Below, in pieces: positions 45,964-57,279 of a DNA stretch of 64,000 nt; position 1 is the stretch's first letter; each line of letters begins with the position of its first letter. The DNA comes from Cornus controversa (Eukaryota > Streptophyta > Magnoliopsida > Cornales > Cornaceae), in contig CM048852.1 of the NCBI GenBank assembly GCA_026545225.1, forward strand, positions 8,790,501 through 8,854,500, in the 5' to 3' direction. Position numbers and translations under genes: made by a program. The notes below the pieces were generated by a model that was given only the letters and a program-made list of their open reading frames with translations, did not search any database and was not told where the DNA came from.

Positions 45964-48812
45964 TGTAGAGACCGTGCCCAATTTTGGCCGGTTTTTCAAT
46001 TTTTGTCATTTATTGCTTTAAATGCATTTTAAATTATATTTAACATGTTTTGGATGCGGGGAACATGTTTAGAAGGTTGGAATATGGTTTTGGAAAGTTT
46101 TGGCGACTTTTGGGAAAGTTTGACTTTTTGGTCAACGGGGGCCCGGGATTAGGTTAAGTGGGTCCGGGAATTTTGGGAAAATTCTGAGAAATTTTATTTT
46201 TGACTATGGACTAAACGAAATATTTAGAATGTTAAGGAAGTGATTTCGAGTCCAACGGAGTTTTCGGGAATTAATTCCGAGCTCAGGAAGGTACATTAAG
46301 TGGCTAGGGGTAAAATGGTCATTTTGCGCCCCTAGGGTTGAGATAAATATCAAAAAGGGTCTGAGACATTTCATTTTACAGATCCCTCTCTCTCTCTACG
46401 TATCCCACTTCATCTCTCTCCCTTCTCTCTAGAGTTTGAGGGCCTTAAGGTGTGATTTGGAAGATCTTGAAGAAGGAAAGTGTGTAGGGGACATCAAGGG
46501 CATCGGTTTGAACCGATCAAAGTCTCCGTTTCGTGAAGTTGAGAAAGCTGGGATTTCTCAAAGTTGGATTCAAAGCTTGGGAATTTGAGGTAGGGGTGCT
46601 AGACTCATCTTTACTTTGATTCTATAGGTCACATACTTGTGACATGAAAGATAGATTGGGATTTCTTGAGTTTAGGGTTATGTATATGCGTATATATGTA
46701 TACTAATGTGATTATGCATGTATAAATGTCTAGCATGTTGGTTAGAACTTATATATGTTGTGTATGTGCAAATGAGACTATGAATGTTCTTAATGGAAAA
46801 TGTGATCATTTGGTGATAACATGAAAAATGTGAATTTTTATAGACTTGTGCATGAAAGATATGATTTTCCTTGTTAAATGCATAAGCATGACGATTTTCA
46901 TGATATGAGTGTGATGGCATTGTGACAATCTTGTGGGAAAGGAAAATGCATTGATTTGACAAAAATGCATTCATGGTGTGGAATAAGTGCATTGATGTGA
47001 TTATGTGCACTATGTGAAAAGTGAGTTTTTGGGGCGTGACAACATTGAGAATTAAGGTGAGGGAATGGTCCCTAGGGTGAAAGACCCAAAACTTGGCCAA
47101 GAGGAGGTGCTCCCTTCGGATTAGTAACCCGATAAAGCACAAGCAGAGTTTGGGTGCCGAAGAGACCCTTACTATGGATGGAGTGATAAGCTAGTCCCCA
47201 TTGAAGTGATTTCCGGATTTATGTGGCGTGAGTTATATATATATATATTGTGGCTTGCTCAATTGGATATATATATATATGTATATGTAAATGCATTGAG
47301 ATGTGAAGCATCACGCATGATTTGAAAAACGTGTTTGTTTATGGGTTAAAAGCATGTATACTTGTCATGTAGACATGTAGGGATTTCATATGCATCCATG
47401 CATGGCCGCCTGAGTTAGAGTGGGGTTGGGTGGATCATTCCTACTGAGCCGCAGTGTTGCTCACCCCATATTTATATAAACATTTTCAGATAAGGCGCCA
47501 ATGGAAGACGAAGCATGATTAGCTCTATGGATATGTTGAGTTTATTTTTGGACTTTTGCTCTTTTGAGATGTAGATAAATGTCCATGCCGGCTTGTGGCA
47601 TGTAGACAATGGTTGTGGTGTTGCCTTTACATTTGTACCTTCTTATGTATGTGAAATCCAAATGTAAGTGCCACACTTGTAGGAAAGTGAATTTTTTTGA
47701 GAAATGTATGTATAATTGCTTCCTTCATTTGAGGCTTGTAGAATGTATGCAAAAAGGGCCATTGAATTCTTATGTGTATGGTTCCATGGATTATGTATGG
47801 ATTTGGAATTTAAATGGATGAATGCATTCTTTTGTCTCTTGTATTTTAATTTCGTGGATATGAATGTTTAGAGTTGTGGATTTATGTTGGAATCATGGTT
47901 GTAGGATCTCAATGTATAAGTTAGATTGTATGGTTGGGTTAATGAAGATCACCTTTGGAAAAATGAGGATGGTTTGGTTCACTTGAATTTTATGTGCATT
48001 GTGAACTTTGGATGAATTTTCTATGATTATACAAGATTTGAGATTCAAATGTGTAGGTTGATGTGTGAGTATGATATTATATCAATGGTAGATGATTTAT
48101 ATGAGTTATGAATGATCTAAGGTGGTTTGGTTGAGATTTGGGTTCAAATTGATCTTATATAGGTGTTTGGGAGAAACTGGGCAGTACATTTCGATTAATC
48201 GAGATGCCCATTTCGATTAATCGAGATGCCCATCTCGATTGATCGAAATGGTTGCGAGTTTTTATGGATTTTTAAGCTTTATTTCGATCAATCGAAGTCC
48301 CAACTTCGATCAATCGAAATATTGCAGGTCCAAAGTACCGAGAGGCTGTTTTCTTCGATTGATGGGGTCAAAATCTCGATTAATCGAGATGGATTTCGAT
48401 TGATCGAGATCCAATCTCGATTGATCGAGATTACTATTCACAGCAAGGTTCAAAATTTGTCCAAACTTCGTTTCGATGTAATTTCTTCGTTTTAAATTGG
48501 AATTGAGTGTGGTTTTTTTTGAACTTGAGTATTTTTGAAATATCTATCCAATGGTATAGGTTTCATAATCAAATTACATCTGTGTAAAAAGTTGAGGTCC
48601 GGAACTTAGTGGTTTATATGTATAGAACCAAAGGTGAAAATCATGTGCAAGGGCCTTTGATGATCTAATGCCACTTGAAGGGTGTGCATATAGAATGATT
48701 CCGCAATAGAAATGATTATAATGAGATTAATTTGTGAGGACTTGAGGTGAAATTACGGATTCACCCCCGTTCCCTTCGCTCCTAACCGGGTGTCGGAAAC
48801 CGGGGCGTGACA
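45964..48812 (+). repeat. 3' LTR of the Tekay element
   Basis: Starts TGTAGAGACCGTGCCC after the purine-rich AAGGTTGGGAGGT and ends AACCGGGGCGTGACA. At 2849 bp it is typical of the long LTRs of this lineage. It contains AT microsatellites near 47235 and 47270 and a palindromic minisatellite at 48189-48432. Confidence 0.88.
48189..48432. repeat. palindromic minisatellite TCGATTRATCGA within the LTR
   Basis: Eight intact copies and one broken copy of TCGAT(T/C)(A/G)ATCGA, many extended to TCTCGATTGATCGAGA, in roughly 240 bp. Each unit is its own near-perfect reverse complement. Confidence 0.9.
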
Positions 48813-50160
48813 GTGGTGGTAGTGCAAAACAAGAATGGCAAGTGGCGGATCTGTATAGATTTCACCAACTTAAATAAAACTTACCTCGTGGACAAATTTC
48901 CACTCCCAAAGATTGATCAAATGGTCGACGCTATAACTGGTTATGAACGATTGACATTCCTCGATGCATACTCTAGATACAATCAAATTCCGATGACCCC
49001 TAAGGATAAAAAAAATACATCTTTTATCACCAAGAAAGTAATGTATTGCTATAAAGTGATGTTGTTCGGATTGAAGAATGTTGGTACAACCTACCAACAT
49101 CTAATCAACAAAGTTTTCAAAAAACTGATAGGCGAAATGGTGGAGGCATATATAGATGACATGGTGGTAAAAAGCTTGAAGCATTTACAAGAGGTCTTTG
49201 ACACTTTATGGAACTATAACATGAAGTTGAACCCCTTAAAATGTTCTTTTGGGGTTTCTTCAAGGTAATTTTTGGGGCATATTGTTAACCGAATGGGAAT
49301 CAAAGCAAGTCCGGTTCAAGTGAACACTCTCCTTCCGAATGAGGAACCAAAGACTTATATAGATATCAAGATCCTAATGGGGAGCATCGTTGCTTTGACT
49401 AGATTTATCTCTCGGCTTTTTGATAAGTGCAAACCCTTCTTTGATGTTATTAGAACAAGGGGTAAAGAAGTATGGGAACTGAATAGAACGAGGCTTTGGC
49501 AAGTCTCAAGCAGTATTTGGTTCAGTTGCCAATGCTTTCAGCGCCTAATGCAGGAGAGCCACTGTACTTATACCTTGCGGTATCCCAAATAGCCACAAGT
49601 GCAGTTCTAATTAGAGAATTCGATAAAAAGGAGCACCCAGTGTTCTACTCAAGTAAAACCATGACCGAGGCCGAGCGAAAGTACTTACAAGTTGAGAAGA
49701 TAATACTAGCCCTAATCCAAACAAAAAAGAAACTGAGGCATTATTTTGAAGCTCATCCTGTTGTTGTCCCGACTAAATTTTTAATCAAAGCGATTCTCCA
49801 CAAATCTGATCAGTTAGGAAGAATTACCAAATGGGCAATTGAGTTGGAAGCCTATGACATAATTTATGAGCCTCGGACCACAATAAAAAAGCAGGCAGTG
49901 GCAGACTTCCTACTTGAGTATGAGCCAAAAAATGACGAGGAACCAAAAGTCTTAACTCCATCTAAATTGAAGCTTTACGTTGATGTGTCATCAACGCATA
50001 TAGGATCGGGCATCAGCATAGAAATTCAAACTCCTGATGGAACTACTCTACAACAAGCAATCCATATAGAGTTTCTTGCATCAAACAATGAAGTTGAGTA
50101 CGAAACCCTGTTGGCAGGACTAAGGCTTACATGGATATTCCAGGTAAAAACTCTATAATT
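48813..50160 (+). pseudogene. Tat-type reverse transcriptase, RNase H and archaeal-type RNase H
   Basis: RT (48807-49268): NGKWRICIDFTNLNKTY and the catalytic AYIDDMVVKS. A TAA at 49266 replaces Lys in the FLGH block. Further pieces are 49272-49592 (frame change near 49490) and 49496-50158. The last holds RNase H (VFYSSKTMTEAERKY) and then KLYVDVSSTHIGSGISIEI..NNEVEYETLLAGLR, the extra archaeal-type RNase H that marks Tat elements. Confidence 0.85.
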
Positions 50161-51460
50161 TTTTAGCAACTCTTAGTTAATTGTAAGACAGGTTAGTGGA
50201 GATTACTTTCCAAAAGATGATTGCATGAAAGCTTATAGAGACTTAGCAGAAAGAGAGCTCAGAGAATTTGACTAAGTCAATGTTTCACAAATCCCAAGAG
50301 AGTAGAACCTAGAAGCTGACAAACTAGCATGTTCCACTTCAACAGCCCAATCCGATCTAATTAGAGTGGTCCCGATCGATACCTTTGAAGTGCCTAGTAT
50401 TCTTGCCCAAAAAGAAATATTGGTTCTTCAGGCGGAACCTAGCTTGATGGATCCTATAAAGGCCTATCTCATCAATGGGGTTTTGTCGACGTCAAAAGAA
50501 TAAGCAAGAACACACTAGAAGATGTGAAAAATGCCAGAGACATTCAAGGATACCCCATCAACCCCTCAAAGATCTCACCACTATGGCCAACCCCTGGCCA
50601 TTTGTAAAATGGGGAATGGATTCAATAAGACTGCTCCCTAAAGCCAATAATAGTAAAAAGTTCATTCTGTTAGCTACATATTATTTCACAAATTGGGTTG
50701 AGGCAGAAGCTTTTGCAATAATCACTCATGTACAAGTAAAAAGGTTCATCTAGAATAACATAATCTGTCAGTTCAGTTTGTCAGAATCCATTATCATGGA
50801 TAATGCCAAAAACTTTGACAAACGGTCGATACAAAGGTTCTTCAGGGAATATGGGATTAACCATAAATTTTTCTTAAGGTCGTATCCACATGGGAATGGC
50901 CAAGTAGAAATAACCAATAGGACTATCTTTGAATGCATCAGAAAGAAACTAGAAGCTCTGAAGGGTAAATGGCTGGATGAGCTGCCCAAAGTACTTTGGC
51001 CTTACCGAACGACGCCTAAGCAACCAACAGGAAAAAGTTTGTTATGTCTGACTTATGGGTCCGAAGTAGTGATACCAACTGAGTTGTCTACCCCAACGAT
51101 CAGAATAAAAGTGCTAGAGAGGGGGTATAACGATCAACAGCTAAAACAGAACCTAGACTTGTTAAAAGAAAGAAAGGAAGCAGCTTAGATCAGACTAGCA
51201 TCGTATCAAAGAATGGTTAAAAACAATTATGACAAAAAGTGAAACACCGAGTGTTTGGAGTCAGAGATTGGGTGCTCAGAAAGGTCACTAACAACACAAA
51301 GGAACTTAATGCTGAAAAATTCAAAGCAAGTTACGAAGGTCCATATGAAATCACTGAAGCGATTGGAAATGGGGCATATAGGCTTCGCAGAGTTAGCGAT
51401 GCTAAGTCAATTTGCAAGCCTTGGAATGCAACTCATTTGAAGAGGTACTATAATTAAATT
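50161..51460 (+). pseudogene. Tat-type integrase, broken but with catalytic residues
   Basis: Linker and zinc region are decayed (CEKCQRHSRIPHQP near 50533-50575). The core keeps Asp in WGMDSIR, Asp in IIMDNAKNF and Glu in GNGQVEITNRT. A TAG near 50752 interrupts it. The C-terminal part (51239-51457) ends FKASYEGPYEI..WNATHLKRYYN, the normal end of Tat integrase. Confidence 0.85.
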
Positions 51461-51838
51461 CAGTATATTAAGGTTAGATTTTACTTTCTGGAAATATAAC
51501 TCTTACTTTGTCCAATGATAGGGAAGTATTATTAAGATTTATGCCAAGATTGGCCTAAAAAATAATGAGAGTCTCTTCTAAATGTCTCATTATCAAAAGG
51601 TGGAATGGGCATGGTCCCAAATTGAGGAAAAAGTTTCATACTTTGTTATAAATAAAAGGTAAAAGGTAAGCTTAAAATTGAGGTAAGGTAAGGCACTACG
51701 CAAGAGGATATGCGCAGTACCACTCTCTTGCCGATTTTTGCTTAAGAAATAACCGATTGCCCATAAAATGATCATTCAAAGTGGAAAGCGGTGTTATGAG
51801 CCGATTGCCCAAAGTTGATCAATAAAAAAAAAAAAAAT
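51461..51838. other. Tat 3' untranslated region, no gene
   Basis: AT-rich spacer between the integrase stop and the tandem repeat. No recognisable protein. Confidence 0.5.
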
Positions 51839-51839
51839 T

Positions 51840-52135
51840 CAAGTTAAGGCCTCAAGTGCCAATCGCTTACAAATCAAGTTAAGGCGTCAAGTATCGATCG
51901 CTTAAAAATCAAGCTAAGGTCTCAAGTGTCGATCACTTACAAATCAAGCTAAGGCCTCAAGTACCGATCGCTTACCAAATTAAAGCTAAGGCCTCATATG
52001 ATGATCGCTTACAAATTAAGCTAAGGCCTCAAGTGCCGATCGCTTACAAATCAAGTTAAGGCCTCAAGTGCCGATCGCTTACCAAATTAAAGCTAAGGCC
52101 TCATGTGTCGATCGCTGATCACTTGCAAAAATTAA
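51840..52135. repeat. ~35-bp tandem repeat in the Tat untranslated region
   Basis: About eight units of AAGCTAAGGCCTCAAGTG followed by CCGATCGCTTACAAATC, with indels, plus a decaying ninth unit to about 52215. Tandem repeats in this position are a known habit of Tat elements. Confidence 0.9.
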
Positions 52136-52400
52136 ACTAAAATCCTAAGTGACAAATAAAGTTAAACTAAAGTATTAAACGTTGAACGCTTACTGAGTGA
52201 AGCTAAGGCCCAAGTTTCCAATGGCTTATGTATTTTTAGAGATATTTATGAAATGTCAATTACTTAACTTAAAACACAAAATACTCAAGAATTAAAAACA
52301 CCAAAAAAAACTTTGATATTCATTAAATACTATTTTAAAAAAAAAAGAGTACAAGCGTCACTCAAAGCTCAATATAAGCATTACAAAAAAGAAAAAGAAT

Positions 52401-53160
52401 TCATTTTTTGGCAACTACCCCATCTTCCTTGTTAAAATCTTGATCAAAGGCATCAACTATTTCGGTGCCCTTCCTAGTTTGCACTGGTGCCTCTGAAGTA
52501 ATCTGATCAGAGTAGGAAGGGTTGGAAAGAGCAGCAACATGAATAATAGGAGTTGAACAAAAATTCTTGAGGAAGTCAGCAAACTTCTTCTCTGTGTCAC
52601 CGGCCTTGATAGTCACATTTGGCCTTAGGCTTCTCATTCTACTTGAAACTATATCTAAAGCCATCAGCAAACTTTAGAGTTGAAATTTTTAGAAAGTGCG
52701 GGTACATGTCCAGCCCGCCAAACCTGCAGACTTGTAGCAGGGTCTGAAGTTTTGCAACCTTCAGTTTAGCCACCAATGCCCTCTTTTCAAAATGTTCAAT
52801 TGCCTTCAATTTTTTGCTAAGGGATTTGTTAAGAAACTTCACATCGTTCTCAAGTTTGTCAACCTTGCTCTCCTTCAGTTGCCCGACTTCCAGAGCTTTG
52901 TAGAGAGAAATGGTCATGTATGCACTCTGCATTACCAAAGGTCAAGCAAGGGTAATAAAGGAAGGAAACAAAAAAAGAAAAATAAGAAAAAATTAAAAAT
53001 AGAGCGAACCTCTATAATGTAAAGGGGAGCTTTCGCCAAGAGTTCATCCTTATCAACCCCTTGCTGGCGAAGTTCATCATGGGGAGGCCAAATTCCTTGG
53101 GCCAAGGATCCCATTACATCACGTCGAGGGCAGCACAGTCCCCGACCGTTATGAAAGATC
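52401..53160 (-). pseudogene. antisense extra reading frame of the Tat element, coiled coil
   Basis: Minus-strand pieces 53114-52932, 52938-52639 and 52670-52401 read as one broken protein. Order: VMGSLAQGIWPPHDELRQQ, then a heptad-rich stretch (KLENDVKFLNKSLSKKLKAI), then an acidic C-terminus (EIVDAFDQDFNKEDG). It lies between pol and the 3' end on the strand opposite to pol. Extra antisense frames in this place are known in Tat elements. The function of such frames is unknown. Confidence 0.55.
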
Positions 53161-54121
53161 TATCCAATTCTTTTAAATTGGGAATCCACCGTTCGGTCAA
53201 ACCTATAAATGGCTCATCAACAACGTTGCTGGCAGGATTGGCCAAGACCAGAGCAGAAGAAAAAGAACTCTGTCCCTTTATGGCATCTGTTATTAGCTTC
53301 TTGCGCTTGGACGAAAGAACGGTTCTTGTTGAAGGCCTTTTTTGAGGAGGAGAGGCGGTTACAGATTTTAGTTTTTCCTGCCTGGCCTTTGATCTTCCCT
53401 CACTATTTTTGGCCTTGTGTTGACCGGAGGAGGAAGATCATCTCCTAGTTTTTGGTTCAGGCATCTCCATGTTAGAATTAGAAGACTGATCTGAATCAAT
53501 GTACAATAGAGAGGATTTGATCGAAGCCTCAGCAGCAAGAGCTTGGAGTTTAATATGAGTGAAGAACTTCTTTACTGAAGGACGAATGCTCTAGACATTC
53601 TTCTTCAGATATCCAATCCGATCAGCTGCACAAGTAAAGCAAATTCATATAAGAAAAATGACAGATAAATTTAAGTCCTGAAGACTTTTTGAGTCAACTG
53701 AAGAACACTTGTCAAACAGAGTAACAAAGGGGATCATAGCGTCACCAAACGCTTTGGGGATAGGGAAACGCTAAGAAGCCTTCACACCCCAAGCTCCCTT
53801 TACCAGCACTAATTTTTTTTTCCACAACTTATCCAAAGTGGGGGCATCAACACAAATTTTTTTGTTAACAGTCGTCTTCGAACCTAGGAATAACAGAATA
53901 ATAAGTCATTTAAACCTAAGTTTAGTTTATGAACATGGTTCAGAGAAATCAAACAAGATATGATGCGGAAGAAATGAGGGTTCAACTGAAGGGGTGCAAG
54001 ACCTAGGGTGAAAAGAATATAGTTGTAAAATCGCTGAAAAAGAAATCTGAAAGTTTTTAGGAGAGAAGCTGATTACAGAAGAGGTCCTATTTTTTTAAAA
54101 AAAGAGAAATAAAATACTCAC
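53161..54121. other. Tat distal region, probable upstream part of the antisense frame; no intact gene
   Basis: Fragmented minus-strand translation suggests the antisense frame continues toward 53800, but stops are frequent. The end (54088-54121) matches the 5' LTR region near 39655-39688. Confidence 0.4.
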
Positions 54122-55340
54122 ACTACTACACCACTTGGAACCCAAATGCTTATTCCTCTCCTACTTATGCATCCCTTAATCATAAAAAAAAAAAAAAAAA
54201 CAAGAATTCATAACTAAATCTTAAATACATCATCATATATGAAATCATGCCCGAAATATTTACATAAACATCTTTAATATCCAAATTACATCATCAATAT
54301 GCATTGATCTATAGCCCGATACATGTCCAAAATCATATTCGTCTCAAGGAATCATATGTATCCAAAAATTATCCATTCTTGAGTAATCAAAAAGGAATTT
54401 ACATTGGAACAAATAGATATACATAATACACGTGTCCATAATTCTCAAAACACTTGTTCCTCACAAATTACCATCCAAGATGCCTAACATAGCATAATAT
54501 ACCAAAATACATTAATGCTTAAAAAATATTCTTTGACCTATACATACACTATATACAACAAGTCTTGTAAGACTTGTTGAGTTAGCCCCAAAAGTTTTCT
54601 CTAATTACTCCTTGTTACTTGATATTTTCAAGTAATTACCAACTAACATTTCCTTATTTCTCAGAACTTCACTTAAGTCCACAAACTTACACTTTCTGGG
54701 TAACTCAAAATTGTCCCAATCCCACACCCAAACCCGAAAGTCCAAAGAACCATATAAATCCCTAAGCATGTAATTCAAGAATTAATCATGCTTAAATGTT
54801 AAGTAACACGTAATTAAAATAAAAGAAATTTTCGGGGCTATACATAAACCCTAGTAAAAGGGTTTGCAATGAGGGTATAAGAGATGATAGAGGGATTTGT
54901 CGAATGGACTGTGCATCTTTGATGCTATTTTTTTTTTATAAAGGTGGACAATTTGGTCATTTTACGTTAACATATATTTTGATATTTTTAACGTTAAAGT
55001 ATTAAGAGTATAAAGGTAATTTCATTTTAAAATTGGACGTCCATAGACTTAATTCTGCTAGAGGGAAGGTCAATTTTTGAAAAGTTTATCTAATGTTTCG
55101 TTTGGTAGGAAGTAAGGAAGAGGGGTGGAGGGAAGATAGAAGGGAATGATCAAATTTCCTTCGTTTGATAGAGAGGATGCAAAGAGAGAAGAGAAATTGG
55201 TGTTTTTACATGTTTTAACACTGTAGCAGAACTAACAGCCCAAAACATTTGGGCCAAAATTATTGTAGCAGAGCAAACAATAACCCACATTTCGCAACAG
55301 GTATATAAGACATTTAGGTCATTTTTTGCATCTTTGTTCT
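54122..55340. other. non-coding, repeat-like sequence
   Basis: AT-rich, with A-runs near 54184 and T-runs near 54927. A TTGTTGAGTTAGCCCC block near 54570 recalls the Tekay-type LTR segment TTGTTGAGCTCACCCC at about 13869. No termini were identified. Confidence 0.4.
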
Positions 55341-55640
55341 CTCTCCTCTATGAAGCCGATTTGGAGGCGATTGTTGGAGCGATTCTGAAACCCTAGGTTC
55401 TGTGTTCAACGACGACAAATCGAAGCACTTGCGATGTAAATCTTTCACTCTCTACTGGTCATTTTGTGTGTTATCTTTCTATCTCCTCTGTGAAGCCGTT
55501 TTTGAAGGCGAATCTGGAAGCCTAGCTTTTGTGTTGAACGACGATAAATTAAAGTACTTGCCATGCAAATCTTTCACTCTCAACTGTAAGTATCATTCTG
55601 AACTTGTGATTTGCAAATCTTTCATTCTCTACTGTGTATC
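55341..55640 (+). repeat. leader-like sequence with an imperfect ~110-bp direct duplication
   Basis: GAAGCCGATTTGGAGGCGA.. to ..AAATCTTTCACTCTCTACTG (about 55352-55456) recurs as GAAGCCGTTTTTGAAGGCGA.. to ..AAATCTTTCACTCTCAACTG (about 55491-55586), followed by GTAAGT. The first copy contains AAACCCTAGG. This looks like a duplicated 5' leader with a donor site, but no downstream coding exon was identified. Confidence 0.45.
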
Positions 55641-55752
55641 ATTCTAAAGTTGTTGTGATTTGCTTCTTAACCTTTGATTTTGACGAGAGTTTTCTTCAAA
55701 ATCGTTCAATCTAAGGTTAAACTCAAGTTTTCTTGAGTTTTGTTGTTCAAAA

Positions 55753-55753
<1 letters not shown>

Positions 55754-55785
<32 letters not shown>
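55754..55785. repeat. (TA)n microsatellite
   Basis: Alternating TA run of about 30 bases. Confidence 0.9.
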
Positions 55786-55787
<2 letters not shown>

Positions 55788-56350
55788 CATCAGAAACTCC
55801 TATTACTTATTGTTAGCATTAAGATGCTTATATTTTGTATAATTGATTATTAAGAATTAAATTAAAATCATCTATCTTGTGCAATTGGTGGTTGGGATTG
55901 AGCACTGGCTAATAAATATGATTCTCTGTTTCACTCATGCACTTTTATAGCCATAACAACACTTTGAGGCATTTTAGAAACTTGCTATTTAGGTGATTTG
56001 ATCATTCAGTTAGATTTATAATTGAAGCTCTAGATCTTTGTCTTACTTTTGCTTTGTTCCCTGGTGGCTTTGTTGTGGCTATCTTGATGATTTTATCTAT
56101 GATTTGTAAGTAGTAAACAGAAAAATGATTAAGATCTTTCCTTGCTCTACATGAACAATTATTGATGATGGAGAATTTTTTATTACTTTAACATCTTCCA
56201 TATACCAAGAGTTATACAATAATTATCTCTTTTTGCAACAAGGCTAGATAGGACCTAGAGTAGTCATGTACATGTGTTACACTAGTTACAGGCCTTGAAT
56301 AAAAATGAAACTTAAGAAATTATTTTTTTTAAAAAAGTAAAACTGACAAC

Positions 56351-56355
<5 letters not shown>

Positions 56356-56407
<52 letters not shown>
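56356..56407. repeat. (TA)n microsatellite near the array's left edge
   Basis: Alternating TA of about 50 bases, 70 bp before the first array unit. Confidence 0.9.
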
Positions 56408-56411
<4 letters not shown>

Positions 56412-56487
56412 TCTAATTCTCTTAATGAATGATTGCATCCTTGGCAGTTGGCATATATTCTCACAAACTCTTTAATACTTGTTTCAG

Positions 56488-56549
56488 GAAATTAGAGGAT
56501 GGTGATATTGTAAATGTTGATGTAACTGTGTACTATAAAGGTGTCCATC
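56488..56549 (+). pseudogene. methionine aminopeptidase (MAP1A-like) exon fragment, copy 1
   Basis: 62 nt translating as KLEDGDIVNVDVTVYYKGVH, matching the substrate-pocket strand of type-1 methionine aminopeptidases, which contains the first metal-ligand Asp (DVTVY). It is preceded by TTGTTTCAG, a good acceptor, and followed by a mutated donor (CATC|GTAAG). Translation beyond the donor site leaves the family. No other exon of the gene is present. Confidence 0.7.
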
Positions 56550-56612
56550 GTAAGATGCATTGCACCTTTAATTAGATTAGGGTCTTCTGTTGATTCTGTT
56601 AGCTCACTAGGT

Positions 56613-57032
56613 TAGAGCATCCACTATGGGATCTCCAAATTTGGTTCTCTAAATTTGAATTTTAGCTAGCCATATCATCATGTCAGGATCTCTAAATTTT
56701 GACTCCACAACAGGTTCTCCAGATTTGAATTTTAGCCAACCACATCATAATCTCTAATTTTAACTCCACAATAGGTTCTTCAAATTTTCATTACCCACAC
56801 AATTAAATAATCTTACACAATTAAATTAATCTTAAAATTTTATGTATATACATATTTATATTAAATTTTCTTATACTTTTTTAACTTGAAAAATTCATAA
56901 TTTTTTCGTTTTAAGTCAAAAAAATAGCCTAAGTGATACTCAAATTAAAGCTCTCGAAATTATCTTTATAACATAATTAGTTTCATCAAAAAAATTAATT
57001 TGTAGTGAAAGTTATTGACATTTAAGTAAATG

Positions 57033-57063
<31 letters not shown>

Positions 57064-57258
57064 CATGGCACGGATTTTGAGAAAAGTAAAGACAAAACAA
57101 AAAAAAATATACATTTGGTTAGCTAGGTGGTTCGCCCGATTGGGCGAACCACTTAGCTAACCTTAAGTGGGTCCCACAAATTTGACTATCACATTGTTTT
57201 GCTACAGTATGGTTTTGTTCTCCAAATCAGTGTTTAGCTATCCCATTGGTGGTGCCCC
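56613..57258. mobile_element. MITE embedded in each array unit (copy in unit 1)
   Basis: The left end GAGCATCCACTATGGGAT and the right end (ATCCCATTGGTGGTGCCC) are inverted repeats with a few mismatches, as in the GAGCATC..AATGGG MITEs of plants. Equivalent copies lie about one period apart in units 2 to 5. It is non-coding. The superfamily is uncertain. Confidence 0.6.
57117..57162. repeat. 46-bp hairpin in unit 1
   Basis: Two 21-bp arms around a 4-base loop (GATT), with one mismatch at arm position 10. The inner arm reads GTGGTTCGCCC..GGGCGAACCAC. Homologous hairpins lie at 59963-60008, 61389-61434 and 62831-62876; unit 2 (58549-58580) lost most of the left arm. Confidence 0.92.
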
Positions 57259-57279
57259 TTTTAATTTTCGATCTCACTC

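Larger units (their letters stand above)
41651..48812 (+). mobile_element. Tekay/Del-type chromovirus, 5'-truncated, with complete 3' LTR
   Basis: Gag begins abruptly at about 41651 in the WWKFLGDYHDLEIMEWDTF region with no 5' LTR. Gag and pol share one frame, broken by only two stops (41898-41900 TGA and 42375-42377 TAG). The pol frame is open for 1125 codons and ends in a chromodomain. A 2849-bp 3' LTR follows (45964-48812). The right end abuts Tat reverse-transcriptase coding sequence, so this element was inserted in the Tat element and both were then clipped on the left side. Confidence 0.9.
39763..54121 (+). mobile_element. Tat-lineage Ty3/gypsy element, decayed and interrupted by a Tekay element
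   Basis: Left of the insertion (to about 41650) are gag and protease. Right of it (from 48813) are reverse transcriptase, RNase H, a second archaeal-type RNase H and integrase, then a tandem repeat and an antisense frame. This order is specific to the Tat lineage. The stretch between protease and the RT core is missing. A 33-bp LTR-like match (AAAAAAGAGAAATAAAATACTC, seen at ~39667 and ~54100) hints at a residual 3' LTR. Confidence 0.8.

Noticed and set aside
52792..53448. Plus-strand frames over the Tat antisense region
   Set aside because: The minus-strand reading has the coherent coiled-coil and acidic features; the plus frames look random.
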